DNA of 64,000 bases from an uncultured Eubacterium sp. (GTDB taxonomy: Bacteria > Bacillota > Clostridia > Lachnospirales > Lachnospiraceae): the NCBI GenBank assembly GCA_904420085.1, contig CAJFUA010000072.1, positions 1 to 64,000 of the forward strand, given 5' to 3'. The translations under genes were made by a program, and so were the position numbers. Under the pieces are notes generated by a model. It was given only the letters and a program-made list of their open reading frames with translations, searched no databases and had not been told where the DNA came from. Position 1 is the first letter of the stretch. The number at the start of each line of letters is the position of its first letter. Of the stretch, positions 52,368 through 61,999 are shown in pieces.

Positions 52368-53807
52368 ATGAAGGAAAAATTACAATCATTGCCGGTAGGT
52401 GAGTTGAGAGAAATTGCAAAAGCAAACGGAATCAAGTCGGTGACAACATTGCGGAAACAGCAGTTGATCGATATGATTTTGGAAGTGACAGAAAGAAAAG
52501 AAAACCAGGAAGAACAGGAAAATCCCCATGCCAGGGAAGCGTTAGAACAGGAGCAGAAGAATTCTCAAGACAGGGAACAACCGGCGGAGGAATCGAAAAG
52601 CCATAATGATATGAAACGCAGGCGCAGACATCATAGTGAAAATGTGGAACATAAGGATGAGGTGCCTCAGGAGAACGGAATTGCCAGAACCGGTATTTTG
52701 GAAGTGATGCCGGATGGATTTGGATTTATCCGGTGTGACAACTATCTGCCGGGAGATGACGACGTGTATGTATCTCCGTCTCAGATAAAAAGATTCCGAT
52801 TAAAAACCGGGGATTTTGTTACCGGAAGAGTGAGGGAAAAGAGAGAAAACGAAAAGTTCGGCGCATTATATTATGTAGATAAGGTCAACGGTGAATCTCT
52901 GGATAAGGTGCTGAACCGTCCTAATTTCGAAGAACTGACACCGATTTTTCCAAATGAGAGACTGCATCTGGAGACGGACGGTCATAGTACGGCAATGCGG
53001 ATTGTGGATTTGGTAAGCCCTATCGGAAAAGGACAGCGTGGTATGATTGTTTCGCCACCGAAGGCCGGAAAGACCACACTGCTGAAAGAGACTGCCAAGG
53101 CGGTTCTCAAAAATAATCCGGAAATGGAAATGATTATTCTGTTAATTGATGAAAGACCAGAGGAAGTGACGGACATTAAAGAGGCAATTCAAGGAGATAA
53201 TGTAGAAGTCATTTATTCCACCTTTGATGAACTGCCGGAGCATCACAAGCGGGTTTCGGAAATGGTAATTGAGAGAGCCAAAAGACTGGTAGAACATGGC
53301 AGGGATGTAATTATTCTTCTGGACAGTATTACCCGTCTGGCAAGAGCTTACAATATGACAGTTCCTCCTAGCGGACGAACTCTGTCCGGCGGATTGGATC
53401 CGGCAGCCCTGCACATGCCGAAAAGACTGTTCGGTGCGGCAAGAAATATGAGAGAGGGCGGAAGCCTGACAGTTCTTGCTACTGCTTTGGTAAATACCGG
53501 AAGTAAAATGGATGATGTGGTCTACGAAGAATTTAAAGGAACCGGAAATATGGAACTGGTTCTTGACAGAAAATTGTCAGAGAGAAGAATCTTTCCTGCC
53601 ATTGATATTACGCAGTCCGGTACCAGAAGAGAGGACCTGTTGTTAAATGCAGATGAACTGGGCGCTTCCTATATTATAAGAAAAGAAATGAACGGAATGC
53701 GGAAGGAAGATGCAGTAGAGCAGATACTGAATCTTTTCTCGAGAACAAAAAGCAATCAGGAATTTATCGCAAAAGTAGGCAGAATCAGGTCAAATTATAA
53801 TCAGTAA
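52368..53807 (+). CDS. rho: Transcription termination factor Rho
   Basis: Rho is the hexameric RNA helicase that ends transcription at unstructured RNA. From ATG 52368 (GGGAAGGAG upstream) it has 479 residues; the track start five codons earlier lies within the ribosome site. An N-terminal SAP-like Rho-N segment is followed by a charged Glu/Gln/Arg-rich insert (about 40-105), the RNA-binding cold-shock fold ([14 protein letters not shown]), Walker [14 protein letters not shown], Walker B region [15 protein letters not shown] and the Q/R-loops. The insert is typical of Clostridia. Confidence 0.96.
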   Translation: MKEKLQSLPVGELREIAKANGIKSVTTLRKQQLIDMILEVTERKENQEEQENPHAREALEQEQKNSQDREQPAEESKSHNDMKRRRRHHSENVEHKDEVPQENGIARTGILEVMPDGFGFIRCDNYLPGDDDVYVSPSQIKRFRLKTGDFVTGRVREKRENEKFGALYYVDKVNGESLDKVLNRPNFEELTPIFPNERLHLETDGHSTAMRIVDLVSPIGKGQRGMIVSPPKAGKTTLLKETAKAVLKNNPEMEMIILLIDERPEEVTDIKEAIQGDNVEVIYSTFDELPEHHKRVSEMVIERAKRLVEHGRDVIILLDSITRLARAYNMTVPPSGRTLSGGLDPAALHMPKRLFGAARNMREGGSLTVLATALVNTGSKMDDVVYEEFKGTGNMELVLDRKLSERRIFPAIDITQSGTRREDLLLNADELGASYIIRKEMNGMRKEDAVEQILNLFSRTKSNQEFIAKVGRIRSNYNQ

Positions 53808-53872
53808 CAGGCAAGTGTCGAATGGACCGAAAAGACTGTCAAAAATTGGAGAAAAATAAAAAAATAAAGTGC

Positions 53873-53901
53873 TTGCCATCGTATTATATCTGTGTTATAC
53901 T
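53873..53901 (+). promoter_or_regulatory. Sigma-A type promoter for rpmE
   Basis: TTGCCA and TATACT are separated by exactly 17 bases, 71 bases before the rpmE ATG. Confidence 0.8.
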
Positions 53902-53971
53902 ATCAAGGCTATTGAGTGAAGACGGATTGGCGTTGCCAATAAGCATAAAAAAAATTAAAGAGGTGAATGTA
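53902..53971 (+). promoter_or_regulatory. rpmE leader with short hairpin
   Basis: The 70-base leader contains ATTGGC-GTT-GCCAAT (53926-53940), then an A-rich stretch and AAAGAGGTG. L31 leaders that bind their own product are known in Firmicutes; this could be one, but the match was not tested. Confidence 0.4.
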
Positions 53972-54172
53972 ATGAGAGAAGGAATCCATCCAGATTACCA
54001 TGAAGCAACCGTTACATGTAACTGTGGTAACACATTCGTAACAGGTTCAACAAAAAAAGATATTCATGTTGAAATTTGTTCAGCATGTCATCCATTCTAC
54101 ACAGGACAGCAGAAAGCTGTTGCAGCACGTGGTAGAATTGATAAGTTTAATAAGAAATATGGTATCAAATAA
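53972..54172 (+). CDS. rpmE: 50S ribosomal protein L31 (zinc-binding form)
   Basis: This 66-residue L31 starts [20 protein letters not shown] and has the second pair in [11 protein letters not shown], so it keeps the zinc-binding cysteines of the C+ form. The 116-residue track ORF reads through the leader; ATG 53972 has AAAGAGGTGAATGTA upstream and the promoter lies inside that longer frame. rho-rpmE-prmC-prfA order is widespread in Firmicutes. Confidence 0.97.
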   Translation: MREGIHPDYHEATVTCNCGNTFVTGSTKKDIHVEICSACHPFYTGQQKAVAARGRIDKFNKKYGIK

Positions 54173-54186
54173 TTTTTGAGGATAAC

Positions 54187-54210
54187 AGGTTGGGAAGAGA
54201 TTCTCAACCT
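54187..54210 (+). terminator. Terminator after rpmE
   Basis: AGGTTGGGAA pairs with TTCTCAACCT (one G-U pair) around GAGA, followed by ATTTTC. The next 178 bases before the DUF1385 gene hold no recognisable gene. Confidence 0.75.
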
Positions 54211-54387
54211 ATTTTCGATTTATAAGTAATTATGGAACCAACGTACCTATGTCATATGTGCGAGAACTCCCGTGTACACAGGCGGAGGATTTTGAATATT
54301 CAGATGAGGTTTCACAAAAGATAGTGTCAGGTGACTTATGAAAAAAGAGCTGGAAGAAAACGGCTCACAAAAGGTAAAGGATAAAAG

Positions 54388-55440
54388 ATGAAAAAGAATA
54401 AACTTTGTTCTTCCGGAATCGGCGGTCAGGCGGTCATGGAAGGAATTATGATGAGAAATAAGGAACGTTACGCTGTGGCAGTGAGAAAGTCAGACGGTTC
54501 CGTTGTTGTAGATACGCAGGAGTATAAGGGAATTACAGCCAAGTGCAAATTCTTTCAGGTTCCGTTTATCAGAGGAATATTCAGTTTTATCGATTCACTG
54601 ATTTTGGGAATTAAGACACTGACTTTTTCCGCAAAATTTTTTGATGACGAGGCAGATTATTCTGAGGAACCGGATAAATTTGAGCAGTGGTTACTGACAA
54701 AATTCGGTGACAGGGCAGAAAAGGTGATTATGGGATTTACCGTGGCACTTTCCGTAGTGATTGCCATAGGTCTGTTTATGGTACTGCCTCTGTTTATTGC
54801 AGACATTATGGAGCGGTATGTTTCGTGGGTTACTCCCGGACATGTACCGGTTATTGAAGGGATTGTAAAGATTATTTTGTTTATCGCATATCTGTTGCTA
54901 ATTTCGCTGATGGATGATATTAAGAGAACTTTTATGTACCATGGTGCAGAGCATAAATGTATCAACTGTATTGAAAACGGACATGTGCTGACGGTTGATA
55001 ATGTAAGAAAAAGTTCCCGTTATCATAAGCGCTGTGGCACAAGTTTTATGTTGATTGTTCTGATTATCAGTATCATTCTGTTTATTCTGATCAGGACGGA
55101 TATTACGTGGCTGAAATATGGGATTCGGATACTGCTGGTGCCGGTGATTGCAGGAATTTCTTATGAATTTATAAAAAAAGCAGGTTCCAGCGAAAACAAA
55201 ATTATTCATGCGCTCAGTATGCCGGGAATGTGGATGCAGAAAATTACCACAAAAGAACCGACAGATGATATGATTGAAGTGGCAATCGAGGCGGTGGAAG
55301 CTGTCTTTGACTGGGAACAGTATTTGGAAGATAATGGTATAAAAAGAACAGTAAAAAAATCTATTCCATTAGATAAGCAGCCACTGCCAAAGGAATATAA
55401 AAAAGACAGAGAAGGTTCAGGATATAATTGGAAGTTTTAG
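54388..55440 (+). CDS. DUF1385 membrane protein (YqhQ type)
   Basis: The 350-residue protein begins with the family signature GIGGQAVMEGIMMRNKERYAVAVRK. It has membrane segments near 110-140, 155-175, 215-235 and 240-260, and the conserved YHGAEHKCINCIENG ... RCGTSFMLIVL block between them. The invariant His, Glu and Cys suggest a metal site, but the function is not established. Its end overlaps the prmC start by 13 bases, and proximity to prmC/prfA is conserved in Clostridia. Confidence 0.9.
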   Translation: MKKNKLCSSGIGGQAVMEGIMMRNKERYAVAVRKSDGSVVVDTQEYKGITAKCKFFQVPFIRGIFSFIDSLILGIKTLTFSAKFFDDEADYSEEPDKFEQWLLTKFGDRAEKVIMGFTVALSVVIAIGLFMVLPLFIADIMERYVSWVTPGHVPVIEGIVKIILFIAYLLLISLMDDIKRTFMYHGAEHKCINCIENGHVLTVDNVRKSSRYHKRCGTSFMLIVLIISIILFILIRTDITWLKYGIRILLVPVIAGISYEFIKKAGSSENKIIHALSMPGMWMQKITTKEPTDDMIEVAIEAVEAVFDWEQYLEDNGIKRTVKKSIPLDKQPLPKEYKKDREGSGYNWKF

Positions 55441-56285
55441 TAAAAGATGTTGTATCAGAGGGAGCGGAACAGTTAAAGCAGGCGGGTATAGCCGATTATC
55501 AGACAGACAGCTGGCTGCTGGCGGAAGAGATTCTGGGTGTCCGCAGACAGGATATATGGCTGATTCCTAATCAAAGTGTTGACATAACGTTGGTGCAAAA
55601 GTATGAGGAAGCGGTAAAAAGACGTGCCACCCATGTTCCCCTTCAGCATATTACAGGGCATCAGCCTTTTATGGATTTTGATTTTATGGTCAACCGGGAT
55701 GTGCTGATTCCCAGATCGGAGACGGAACTGCTGGTGGAGCAGGTAGTTTCCTATATTCAAAGCAATTTTCCGGACAAAAATAAAACGGTAAAAGTATTGG
55801 ACATGTGCACCGGCTCCGGCTGTATTGCCATATCCGTGGACAAAATGTGTGACAATGCAAAAGTCCGCGCTGTGGATATTTCAGAAAAAGCATTGCAGGT
55901 GGCAAGAGAAAACAACATAAAGAATCAGGCAAATGTAACATTTATACAAAGCGATTTGTTTGAAAATGTAACAGATAAATTTGATGTTATCGTTTCCAAT
56001 CCGCCTTATATTCCTACAGAAGCGTTGCAGACGCTGATGGAAGAAGTGAGGGACTATGACCCCCCTCTGGCACTGGATGGTAGTGAGGACGGATTGAAAT
56101 TTTACAGAATCATCAGTGAAAAAGCAGAAGAGTTCTTAAATCATCATGGCAGACTATTTTTGGAAATAGGTCATGACCAAGGGAAAAGCGTTCCGGAGTT
56201 ATTGCGGGAAAATGGTTTTTCCAAGATTCAGGTTCTGAAAGATTTATCAGGTAACGACCGTATGGTAATTGCCGGAAAGGAATAA
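55428..56285 (+). CDS. prmC: Release factor glutamine methyltransferase
   Basis: PrmC methylates the glutamine of the GGQ motif in RF1 and RF2. The 285-residue protein has an N-terminal helical domain, the SAM motif [15 protein letters not shown] and the catalytic SNPPYIP. The RF1 substrate gene follows three bases later. It overlaps the DUF1385 gene. Confidence 0.95.
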   Translation: MEVLVKDVVSEGAEQLKQAGIADYQTDSWLLAEEILGVRRQDIWLIPNQSVDITLVQKYEEAVKRRATHVPLQHITGHQPFMDFDFMVNRDVLIPRSETELLVEQVVSYIQSNFPDKNKTVKVLDMCTGSGCIAISVDKMCDNAKVRAVDISEKALQVARENNIKNQANVTFIQSDLFENVTDKFDVIVSNPPYIPTEALQTLMEEVRDYDPPLALDGSEDGLKFYRIISEKAEEFLNHHGRLFLEIGHDQGKSVPELLRENGFSKIQVLKDLSGNDRMVIAGKE

Positions 56286-56287
56286 AA

Positions 56288-57358
56288 ATGTTTGACAAGT
56301 TAGACGGAATATTAGAAAGATATAACGAAATTATGGAGCAGTTAAATGATCCCAACGTTGTGGGCGATCAGGAGAATTTCAGAAAATTAATGAAAGAACA
56401 AAGTGATCTGGCTCCGATTGTGGAATTGTATAAAAAGTATAAGGATGCAAAACAGACCATTGAAGACAGTTTATTTATTCTGGAAGAAGAGTCTGATGAG
56501 GAAATGAAAGAACTGGCAAAAGAGGAAATGAATGAGGCGAAAGCTTCCATTCCGAAGATGGAAGAGGAGTTGAAAATTCTTCTTTTACCGAAAGATGAAA
56601 ATGATGACAAGAACGTTGTTGTGGAAATCAGAGGCGGTGCCGGCGGTGACGAGGCGGCGCTGTTTGCGGCAGAACTTTACAGAATGTACTGCATGTATGC
56701 AGAGACGCAAAAGTGGAAGACGGAAATGATTTCCCTCAATGAAAACGGTCTGGGCGGCTTTAAGGAAGTGGTGTTTATGATTAACGGTCAGGGAGCTTAC
56801 TCCAGATTAAAGTATGAGAGCGGCGTACACCGTGTACAGCGTATTCCGGTTACAGAATCCGGCGGACGTATCCACACGTCTACAGCTACGGTTGCCATTA
56901 TGCCGGAAGCAGAAGAAGTGGATGTGGAGATTGATATGAATGATTGTCGTTTTGATGTGTTCCGTGCATCAGGAAACGGCGGACAGTGTGTCAATACCAC
57001 GGACTCGGCAGTAAGACTGACACATATTCCTACGGGAATCGTGATTTCCTGTCAGGATGAGAAGTCACAGTTAAAGAACAAGGATAAGGCATTAAAGGTT
57101 CTTCGTGCAAGACTCTATGAACTGGAATGTCAGAAGAAACAGGATGCAGAGTCAGAGGCGAGACGCAGCCAGATAGGTACGGGAGACCGTTCAGAAAAAA
57201 TCAGAACATACAACTTTCCACAGGGACGTGTGACGGATCATCGGATTAAGTTTACTACCCATCGGTTGGAAAATGTGATGAACGGTGATTTGGATGAAAT
57301 CATTGACAACTGTGTTGCGGCAGACCAGGCAGCGAAACTGGCGCAGGTGGAAGAGTAA
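56288..57358 (+). CDS. prfA: Peptide chain release factor 1
   Basis: RF1 ends translation at UAA and UAG. The 356-residue protein has the helical domain 1, [23 protein letters not shown], the stop-codon region [28 protein letters not shown] and the catalytic GGQ in [17 protein letters not shown] (near 232). It is the last gene of the rho-linked run and is followed by a terminator. Confidence 0.97.
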   Translation: MFDKLDGILERYNEIMEQLNDPNVVGDQENFRKLMKEQSDLAPIVELYKKYKDAKQTIEDSLFILEEESDEEMKELAKEEMNEAKASIPKMEEELKILLLPKDENDDKNVVVEIRGGAGGDEAALFAAELYRMYCMYAETQKWKTEMISLNENGLGGFKEVVFMINGQGAYSRLKYESGVHRVQRIPVTESGGRIHTSTATVAIMPEAEEVDVEIDMNDCRFDVFRASGNGGQCVNTTDSAVRLTHIPTGIVISCQDEKSQLKNKDKALKVLRARLYELECQKKQDAESEARRSQIGTGDRSEKIRTYNFPQGRVTDHRIKFTTHRLENVMNGDLDEIIDNCVAADQAAKLAQVEE

Positions 57359-57379
57359 GTAAATATAAAGGCAAGAAAG

Positions 57380-57403
57380 AGCTCTGCAAAAGCAGAGTTT
57401 TTT
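57380..57403 (+). terminator. Terminator after prfA
   Basis: CTCTGC-AAAA-GCAGAG followed by TTTTTTC. It separates the translation genes from the polysaccharide locus. A TATAAT lies at 57437 before the CpsB-like gene, without a clear -35. Confidence 0.92.
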
Positions 57404-57467
57404 CTTTACTCTGCATTAATTTTTTGATATACTTGTTTATAATTGTGGGATTAGGAGATATCATGCA

Positions 57468-58196
57468 ATGAAAGGCATTACCGATATACATAATCACATC
57501 TTATTTCAGGTAGATGACGGTTCAGACTCTATAGAAACTTCTGTAGACATATTGAAAAAAGAATATGAGCAGGGGGTTGAGAACGTGATTCTGACGCCTC
57601 ATTTTCACTGGGGAGAGTGTATGCCTGAAAGGAATCTGATTCAAACAAATTTTGAAATGCTTCAAACAGTCGTAAAGAAGGAAATTCCGGATATGAATCT
57701 GTTTTTGGGCAATGAAATTATGGCATGTAACGACATGGTAGAACTGTTGAATCAGGGCAGAGTAAACACACTGGCAGGAACAAGGTTTGTGTTGGTGGAA
57801 TTTTATCCCACCGTACAGTATCAGGTAATGTTAAAACACATCAGCAATTTGTTCAATGGAGGCTATACGCCGATTATCGCACATTGTGAAAGATATGCAT
57901 GCCTGCATGCACCGATTAAAAAGATTAACGAAAAGAATATTCGGCATCTTATAGAAATGGGGGTGTACTTACAGGTAAATGCAGTCAGTGTTTTTGAAAG
58001 AGAAAGCAAATTTGTAGAAAAACTGATTGATAATGATTACTTACATTTGGTTGCCACAGATGCCCATAGTCTGGGGCAACGGAGCGTATATTGGAGACAG
58101 TGTATCAGCCATTTAAGGAAAAAATATAATGAAGATTATTTAAAATGGCTGCTGGTAGATAATCCAAAAAAAATATTGTCAGGGCAGTACATATAA
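57468..58196 (+). CDS. CpsB/YwqE-type PHP-domain tyrosine-protein phosphatase
   Basis: This 242-residue metal-dependent phosphatase dephosphorylates the BY-kinase that controls polysaccharide length. PHP motifs are DIHNHILFQVDDGS (N-terminus), LTPHFHWGE, PIIAHCERYACL and VATDAHSLGQR, supplying the metal-binding His and Asp residues. The chain-length and kinase genes follow directly, giving the standard CpsB-CpsC-CpsD control unit of Wzy-type polysaccharides. Confidence 0.92.
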   Translation: MKGITDIHNHILFQVDDGSDSIETSVDILKKEYEQGVENVILTPHFHWGECMPERNLIQTNFEMLQTVVKKEIPDMNLFLGNEIMACNDMVELLNQGRVNTLAGTRFVLVEFYPTVQYQVMLKHISNLFNGGYTPIIAHCERYACLHAPIKKINEKNIRHLIEMGVYLQVNAVSVFERESKFVEKLIDNDYLHLVATDAHSLGQRSVYWRQCISHLRKKYNEDYLKWLLVDNPKKILSGQYI

Positions 58197-58219
58197 TTTG
58201 AAAGGATCAAAAGATTAAA

Positions 58220-59023
58220 ATGGATAACGAAAATATTAAAAACGAGATAGAGATAGATTTACGGGGATTGTTTACTGCGGTTATGAACCGGCTGGCCATC
58301 ATTATTCTGGTTGGTATATTAGTGGCAGGCGTGGCATTTGTGTACACTCAGTATTTTGTTGACGAACAGTATGTAGCAAGAACAAAGGTCTATATTCTGA
58401 ATAAGCAGGATGAAAATCAACAGTATTTAACATCTCAGGATTTGGCACTTGCTACTTATCTGGCGAAGGATTATGAGAGCCTTCTTACAACAGATCCGGT
58501 TTTGGAGGAAGTAAAAAAGGAATTGAATCTGGAACAGAGTACCACAGATATTGCGTCAATGATTTCTGTGGAAGTAGAAGAAGATACCCGACTGATGAAT
58601 ATTTCTGTTACCAGTACAGACCCGAAACTTGCAAAAAAGATAGCGGATAAAGTCAGAGAAGTAGCCAATGAGAGATTAAAAGAAATTATGGATGGTCTGG
58701 AACCGGTCAGATCCGTAGACGAGGCAAAACTTCCTGCTTCTCCAAGTTATCCAAACGTTGAAAAAAATACAATGATAGGCTTTATCATTGGTTTCGGAGT
58801 AGCATTGCTGGTAGTTATCATTTTGTATATTTTGGATGATACTATTAAAAATCCGGATGATATTGAAAAGTATCTTGGAGTCAGTGTTTTAGGTGCCATT
58901 CCATTAAAGAGTGAGGATACTTTCAGTGGAGATTATGGTTACGGAAAACAGGAAAAAACAAAAAAGCAGAAAGTAAAAGAAAGTAAAAAGAAGAAAGCAG
59001 TTTCTGTTCAGGATAAGGAGTAA
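58220..59023 (+). CDS. Wzz/CpsC-type chain-length determinant and kinase activator
   Basis: The 267-residue protein has two membrane helices (about 22-45 and 190-212) flanking an extracytoplasmic Wzz domain. A cytoplasmic tail after ILDDTIKNPDDIEKYLGVSVLGAIPL is lysine-rich (KKQKVKESKKKK). In Firmicutes this subunit activates the separate CpsD kinase. It is followed four bases later by that kinase. Confidence 0.92.
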   Translation: MDNENIKNEIEIDLRGLFTAVMNRLAIIILVGILVAGVAFVYTQYFVDEQYVARTKVYILNKQDENQQYLTSQDLALATYLAKDYESLLTTDPVLEEVKKELNLEQSTTDIASMISVEVEEDTRLMNISVTSTDPKLAKKIADKVREVANERLKEIMDGLEPVRSVDEAKLPASPSYPNVEKNTMIGFIIGFGVALLVVIILYILDDTIKNPDDIEKYLGVSVLGAIPLKSEDTFSGDYGYGKQEKTKKQKVKESKKKKAVSVQDKE

Positions 59024-59027
59024 CATC

Positions 59028-59744
59028 ATGCTATTAAATGTAAATTTAGATAAAATTTCCGATTTGGATTTTAAGACCAAAGAAGCATATAAGACACTAA
59101 GAACAAATGTGCAGTTTTGTGGAGATGATGTGAAAATCATATCTATTACCAGTTGTGTTCCGAACGAAGGAAAATCCATGGTTGCTTTTAATCTTGCCGT
59201 TTCCATTGCCGAGACGGGAAAGAAAGTTTTGTTTATTGATGCGGATTTAAGAAAGTCTGTTTTAATTGGCAGATATAAGATTAATAAGGCAATTAAAGGT
59301 CTGACCCAGTATTTATCAGGTGTGGAAGAATTGGATAGTGTAAAATATACCACCAATATTCAGGGGCTTGATATGATTTTGTCAGGGCCGGTACCACCAA
59401 ATCCGGCGGAGTTATTAAACAATGAGAAGTTTACAGAATTAGTGAACAGAACCAGAAAAGAGTATGATTATGTAATCATTGATACGCCGCCAATTGGGCA
59501 GGTAATTGATCCTGCCATCGTGGCACAGCAGACAGATGGCGTGATATTCCTGGTGGCACAGGCAAATGTCAGTTATAAGTATGCCCAGAAGCAGATTGAG
59601 CAGTTAAAAAAGTCAGGCTGTAGAATTCTGGGGGCGGTATTAAATAAAGTGGATCCTGAAGAGAAGGGAAGTTACTACGGCGGATATTATGGCAAATACT
59701 ATAAAACAAAATATGGGTATGGCTATGATAAATATTATAAATAA
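59028..59744 (+). CDS. CpsD-type bacterial tyrosine kinase
   Basis: A 238-residue BY-kinase. Walker A is SCVPNEGKSMVAFNLA, Walker A' FIDADLRKSV and Walker B VIIDTPPIGQV. The C-terminus is a strong tyrosine cluster (YYGGYYGKYYKTKYGYGYDKYYK), the usual autophosphorylation site. It controls polymerisation and export of the polysaccharide together with the adjacent CpsB and CpsC. No priming glycosyltransferase follows directly; a hairpin and an unusual cassette do. Confidence 0.94.
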   Translation: MLLNVNLDKISDLDFKTKEAYKTLRTNVQFCGDDVKIISITSCVPNEGKSMVAFNLAVSIAETGKKVLFIDADLRKSVLIGRYKINKAIKGLTQYLSGVEELDSVKYTTNIQGLDMILSGPVPPNPAELLNNEKFTELVNRTRKEYDYVIIDTPPIGQVIDPAIVAQQTDGVIFLVAQANVSYKYAQKQIEQLKKSGCRILGAVLNKVDPEEKGSYYGGYYGKYYKTKYGYGYDKYYK

Positions 59745-59750
59745 GATTGT

Positions 59751-59786
59751 AATAACACCTATGAACGTTGTGACATAGGTGTTATT
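59751..59786 (+). terminator. Strong hairpin between the kinase and nucleotidyltransferase genes
   Basis: AATAACACCTATG and CATAGGTGTTATT form a perfect 13-bp stem with a 10-base loop, seven bases after the kinase stop. There is no T-run, so it could be a partial terminator, an RNA-stability element or a processing site. Confidence 0.6.
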
Positions 59787-59808
59787 GACTTATAGGAGAA
59801 CAGTAGCG

Positions 59809-60996
59809 ATGAACCGGACAGAACAGATATATATACAATTGATATCGAACAGTATAAAGGATGAACATAAACCAATAGACTGGACTGGATTTGATGAAAA
59901 ACAACTGGTTTTGTTGAGTAAACTTCATAAAAATGTAGGCTTGGTTTATGGAGCTTTATCGAGACAGAAAAATGCACCACAGAATATCCTGCATTTATTT
60001 GAAAAAGGATTTTATACGGAAATGATGAATTATTCCAAAAAATTTACTACGTTTCAAATGGTTCTGAAGGCACTGAACGAAAGCGGGATAAAACATATTA
60101 TTGTAAAAGGGATGTCTTATGCCAAATGTTACAGACAAACAGAATTTCGAACCATGTCAGATATGGATTTGATTGTTTCTCCGGAAAAAATACAAAAAGC
60201 ACATGATATACTGAATGAGCTGGGTGGAAAATTAGATTATGAGGGCAGCAATGAAAAAGTCCGCTGTTACCGGATAAATAACACAGCTGTTGAAATTCAT
60301 ACAAGTATCGGATATGCCCAATATTTTAACAGGCATTATGATTATGAAAAATATTTCCAAAAAGCAATTCAGGAAAGTATCTGCACAAATGCGTATACTT
60401 ATGAGTTTTCACCTTATTATAAAATCGTCTATGCAGTATTCCATATGGCAAAGCATCTGTATGAGAGCGGGTGTGGCGTACGCATGCTGACTGATTTTGC
60501 AGTGTTGCTTGATTATTATCGGGCAGAATTGAATATGAAAAGATTACATATAGATTTGAATAAGATGGGGCTGTTCAGATTTGTCTCCGGACTGTCAGCT
60601 ATTTGCAGAAAGTGGTTTCAGATTGAGATAGAGGATTGGGGAGAAACGTTCGAACAGTTGGAACAGGTGGAAAACTATATTTTGTCAGGAGATGTTTTCG
60701 GCCATCGAAATACATTGAAAGATATGAGCCAGATTAAAAAACAGAAAGGAAACAATTCTGTACTAAAAGCATGGAAATGGGCATTTCCTTCCTATCGCCA
60801 TATGAAAGAACACAGTAATTGGTTTAAGGATAAACCGGCCATTCTCTTACCGGCTGCATATGCGGAACGTTTTCTAAGAAATGCAAAAGAGCGTGGCGGG
60901 ATGGTTCACTGGATAAAGAATCTGAAACAGGGCAGACAAGAAAAGGAAGTGCAGAATATTATAATCAGTATAATGGGATTGACCAATGAACAATGA
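59809..60996 (+). CDS. Nucleotidyltransferase-family protein (NTP_transf_5 type)
   Basis: From ATG 59809 (TATAGGAGAACAG upstream) it has 395 residues. The pol-beta-like core has KHIIVKGMSYAKCYR and FRTMSDMDLIVSPEK, where the DxD pair would bind metal, then AVEIHTSIGYA. The helical C-terminal half includes YAVFHMAKHLYESGCGVRMLTDFAVLLDYY. Such proteins occur beside HPr-kinase-like and PqqD-like genes in polysaccharide and peptide loci, but the reaction is not known. It overlaps the next gene by 11 bases. Confidence 0.82.
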   Translation: MNRTEQIYIQLISNSIKDEHKPIDWTGFDEKQLVLLSKLHKNVGLVYGALSRQKNAPQNILHLFEKGFYTEMMNYSKKFTTFQMVLKALNESGIKHIIVKGMSYAKCYRQTEFRTMSDMDLIVSPEKIQKAHDILNELGGKLDYEGSNEKVRCYRINNTAVEIHTSIGYAQYFNRHYDYEKYFQKAIQESICTNAYTYEFSPYYKIVYAVFHMAKHLYESGCGVRMLTDFAVLLDYYRAELNMKRLHIDLNKMGLFRFVSGLSAICRKWFQIEIEDWGETFEQLEQVENYILSGDVFGHRNTLKDMSQIKKQKGNNSVLKAWKWAFPSYRHMKEHSNWFKDKPAILLPAAYAERFLRNAKERGGMVHWIKNLKQGRQEKEVQNIIISIMGLTNEQ

Positions 60997-61735
60997 TAAA
61001 AAGCTTACAATTGTAAAGGAAAGATACGATATTGCAGGGCTTAAAATTCTTATGACAACTTATCATAAAACAACAATGGAAAGAGCACTGCCATATCGAG
61101 CAAAAAAAGAATGGAAAGAAGAAGAGGCAGATGGTGTAATCGATTTTGGGCAGGCGTTTTATGAGGATATTTATCAGAATCATATGCCCTATTCCAATTA
61201 TACAACCATAGAATATATGTATACCGGAAGTCTTTTCCACAGGTTTTTGTTGAAGTATAATGGATGTATGTTACATTCTTCTGCTGTGGTGGTGGATGGC
61301 TATGCCTATCTGTTTTCCGCAAACAGTGGCACGGGAAAATCTACGCATACCCGGTTGTGGATGGAACATTTTGGCGACAGGGCGTTTATTATCAATGATG
61401 ATAAACCGTCGTTAAGACTGGAAGAAGGAGAATGGTATGTGTACGGTACTCCATGGAGCGGGAAACATAATATCAATGTAAATACCAGAGCAAAACTGGG
61501 AGCCATTGTTTTTCTTGAGAGAGCAGAGACAAACAGCATAAAGCCTTTGGATGTACAAATGGCGATTCCCCTGTTTTTTAACCAGACCGTCCGCTTATTG
61601 AAAACGGCTGAAAAAATGGATATGGTACTGGAGAAAATGGAGCAGATATTGACGCAAAATCCGATATATAAAATGGGGTGCACGATTAGTGATGAAGCAG
61701 TAACAATGGCGTATGACACAATAAGGAGAGTATAG
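60986..61735 (+). CDS. HPr-kinase-like P-loop protein
   Basis: The 249-residue protein carries a P-loop SANSGTGKSTHTRLW (near 110-124) and INDDKPSLRLEEGEWYVYGTPWSGKH, the arrangement of the HPr kinase C-terminal domain; the N-terminal half differs from true HprK and no HPr gene is near. Homologues in Firmicutes lasso-peptide clusters phosphorylate the precursor peptide, and HprK-related proteins with PqqD partners occur in polysaccharide loci. A kinase acting on an unknown peptide or carrier is the best guess. It ends directly before the PqqD gene. Confidence 0.82.
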   Translation: MNNDKKLTIVKERYDIAGLKILMTTYHKTTMERALPYRAKKEWKEEEADGVIDFGQAFYEDIYQNHMPYSNYTTIEYMYTGSLFHRFLLKYNGCMLHSSAVVVDGYAYLFSANSGTGKSTHTRLWMEHFGDRAFIINDDKPSLRLEEGEWYVYGTPWSGKHNINVNTRAKLGAIVFLERAETNSIKPLDVQMAIPLFFNQTVRLLKTAEKMDMVLEKMEQILTQNPIYKMGCTISDEAVTMAYDTIRRV

Positions 61736-61999
61736 ATGAAAATTAAAGAAGGTTTTATATTAAGAAATGTAGCGGGCAGTTATGTGGTTGTTCCTATCGG
61801 TGAGGCAACCTTGGATTTTAATGGGATGATGAGTCTGAATGAGACAGGAGCATTTTTATTTGGAAAGTTAATTGAAGGTACAGACAAGGAACAACTGATA
61901 GAAGATTTAATGTCGGAGTACGCTGTGGATAAAGAGTTGGCTGCAAAGGATGTAGAGGACTTTATCCAAAAGGTTGAAAGAGAGGATTTGTTTGAATAA
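61736..61999 (+). CDS. PqqD-like peptide-binding protein
   Basis: This 87-residue protein matches PqqD-type RiPP recognition elements, with FILRNVAGSYVVVPIGEATLDFNGMMSLNETGAFLFGKLIEG and a C-terminal helix of VDKELAAKDVEDFIQKVEREDLFE. PqqD domains hold the leader of a precursor peptide for a modifying enzyme. Start and stop touch the neighbouring genes (TAG-ATG), so coupling is tight. No precursor peptide is visible nearby. Confidence 0.88.
   Translation: MKIKEGFILRNVAGSYVVVPIGEATLDFNGMMSLNETGAFLFGKLIEGTDKEQLIEDLMSEYAVDKELAAKDVEDFIQKVEREDLFE

Noticed and set aside
53822-54172. 116-residue version of L31
   Set aside because: The extension contains the promoter and leader; L31 is about 66 residues.
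57468-59744. Considered as a complete capsule operon
   Set aside because: Only the phosphatase, chain-length and kinase genes are present; no glycosyltransferase, flippase or polymerase follows within the window.
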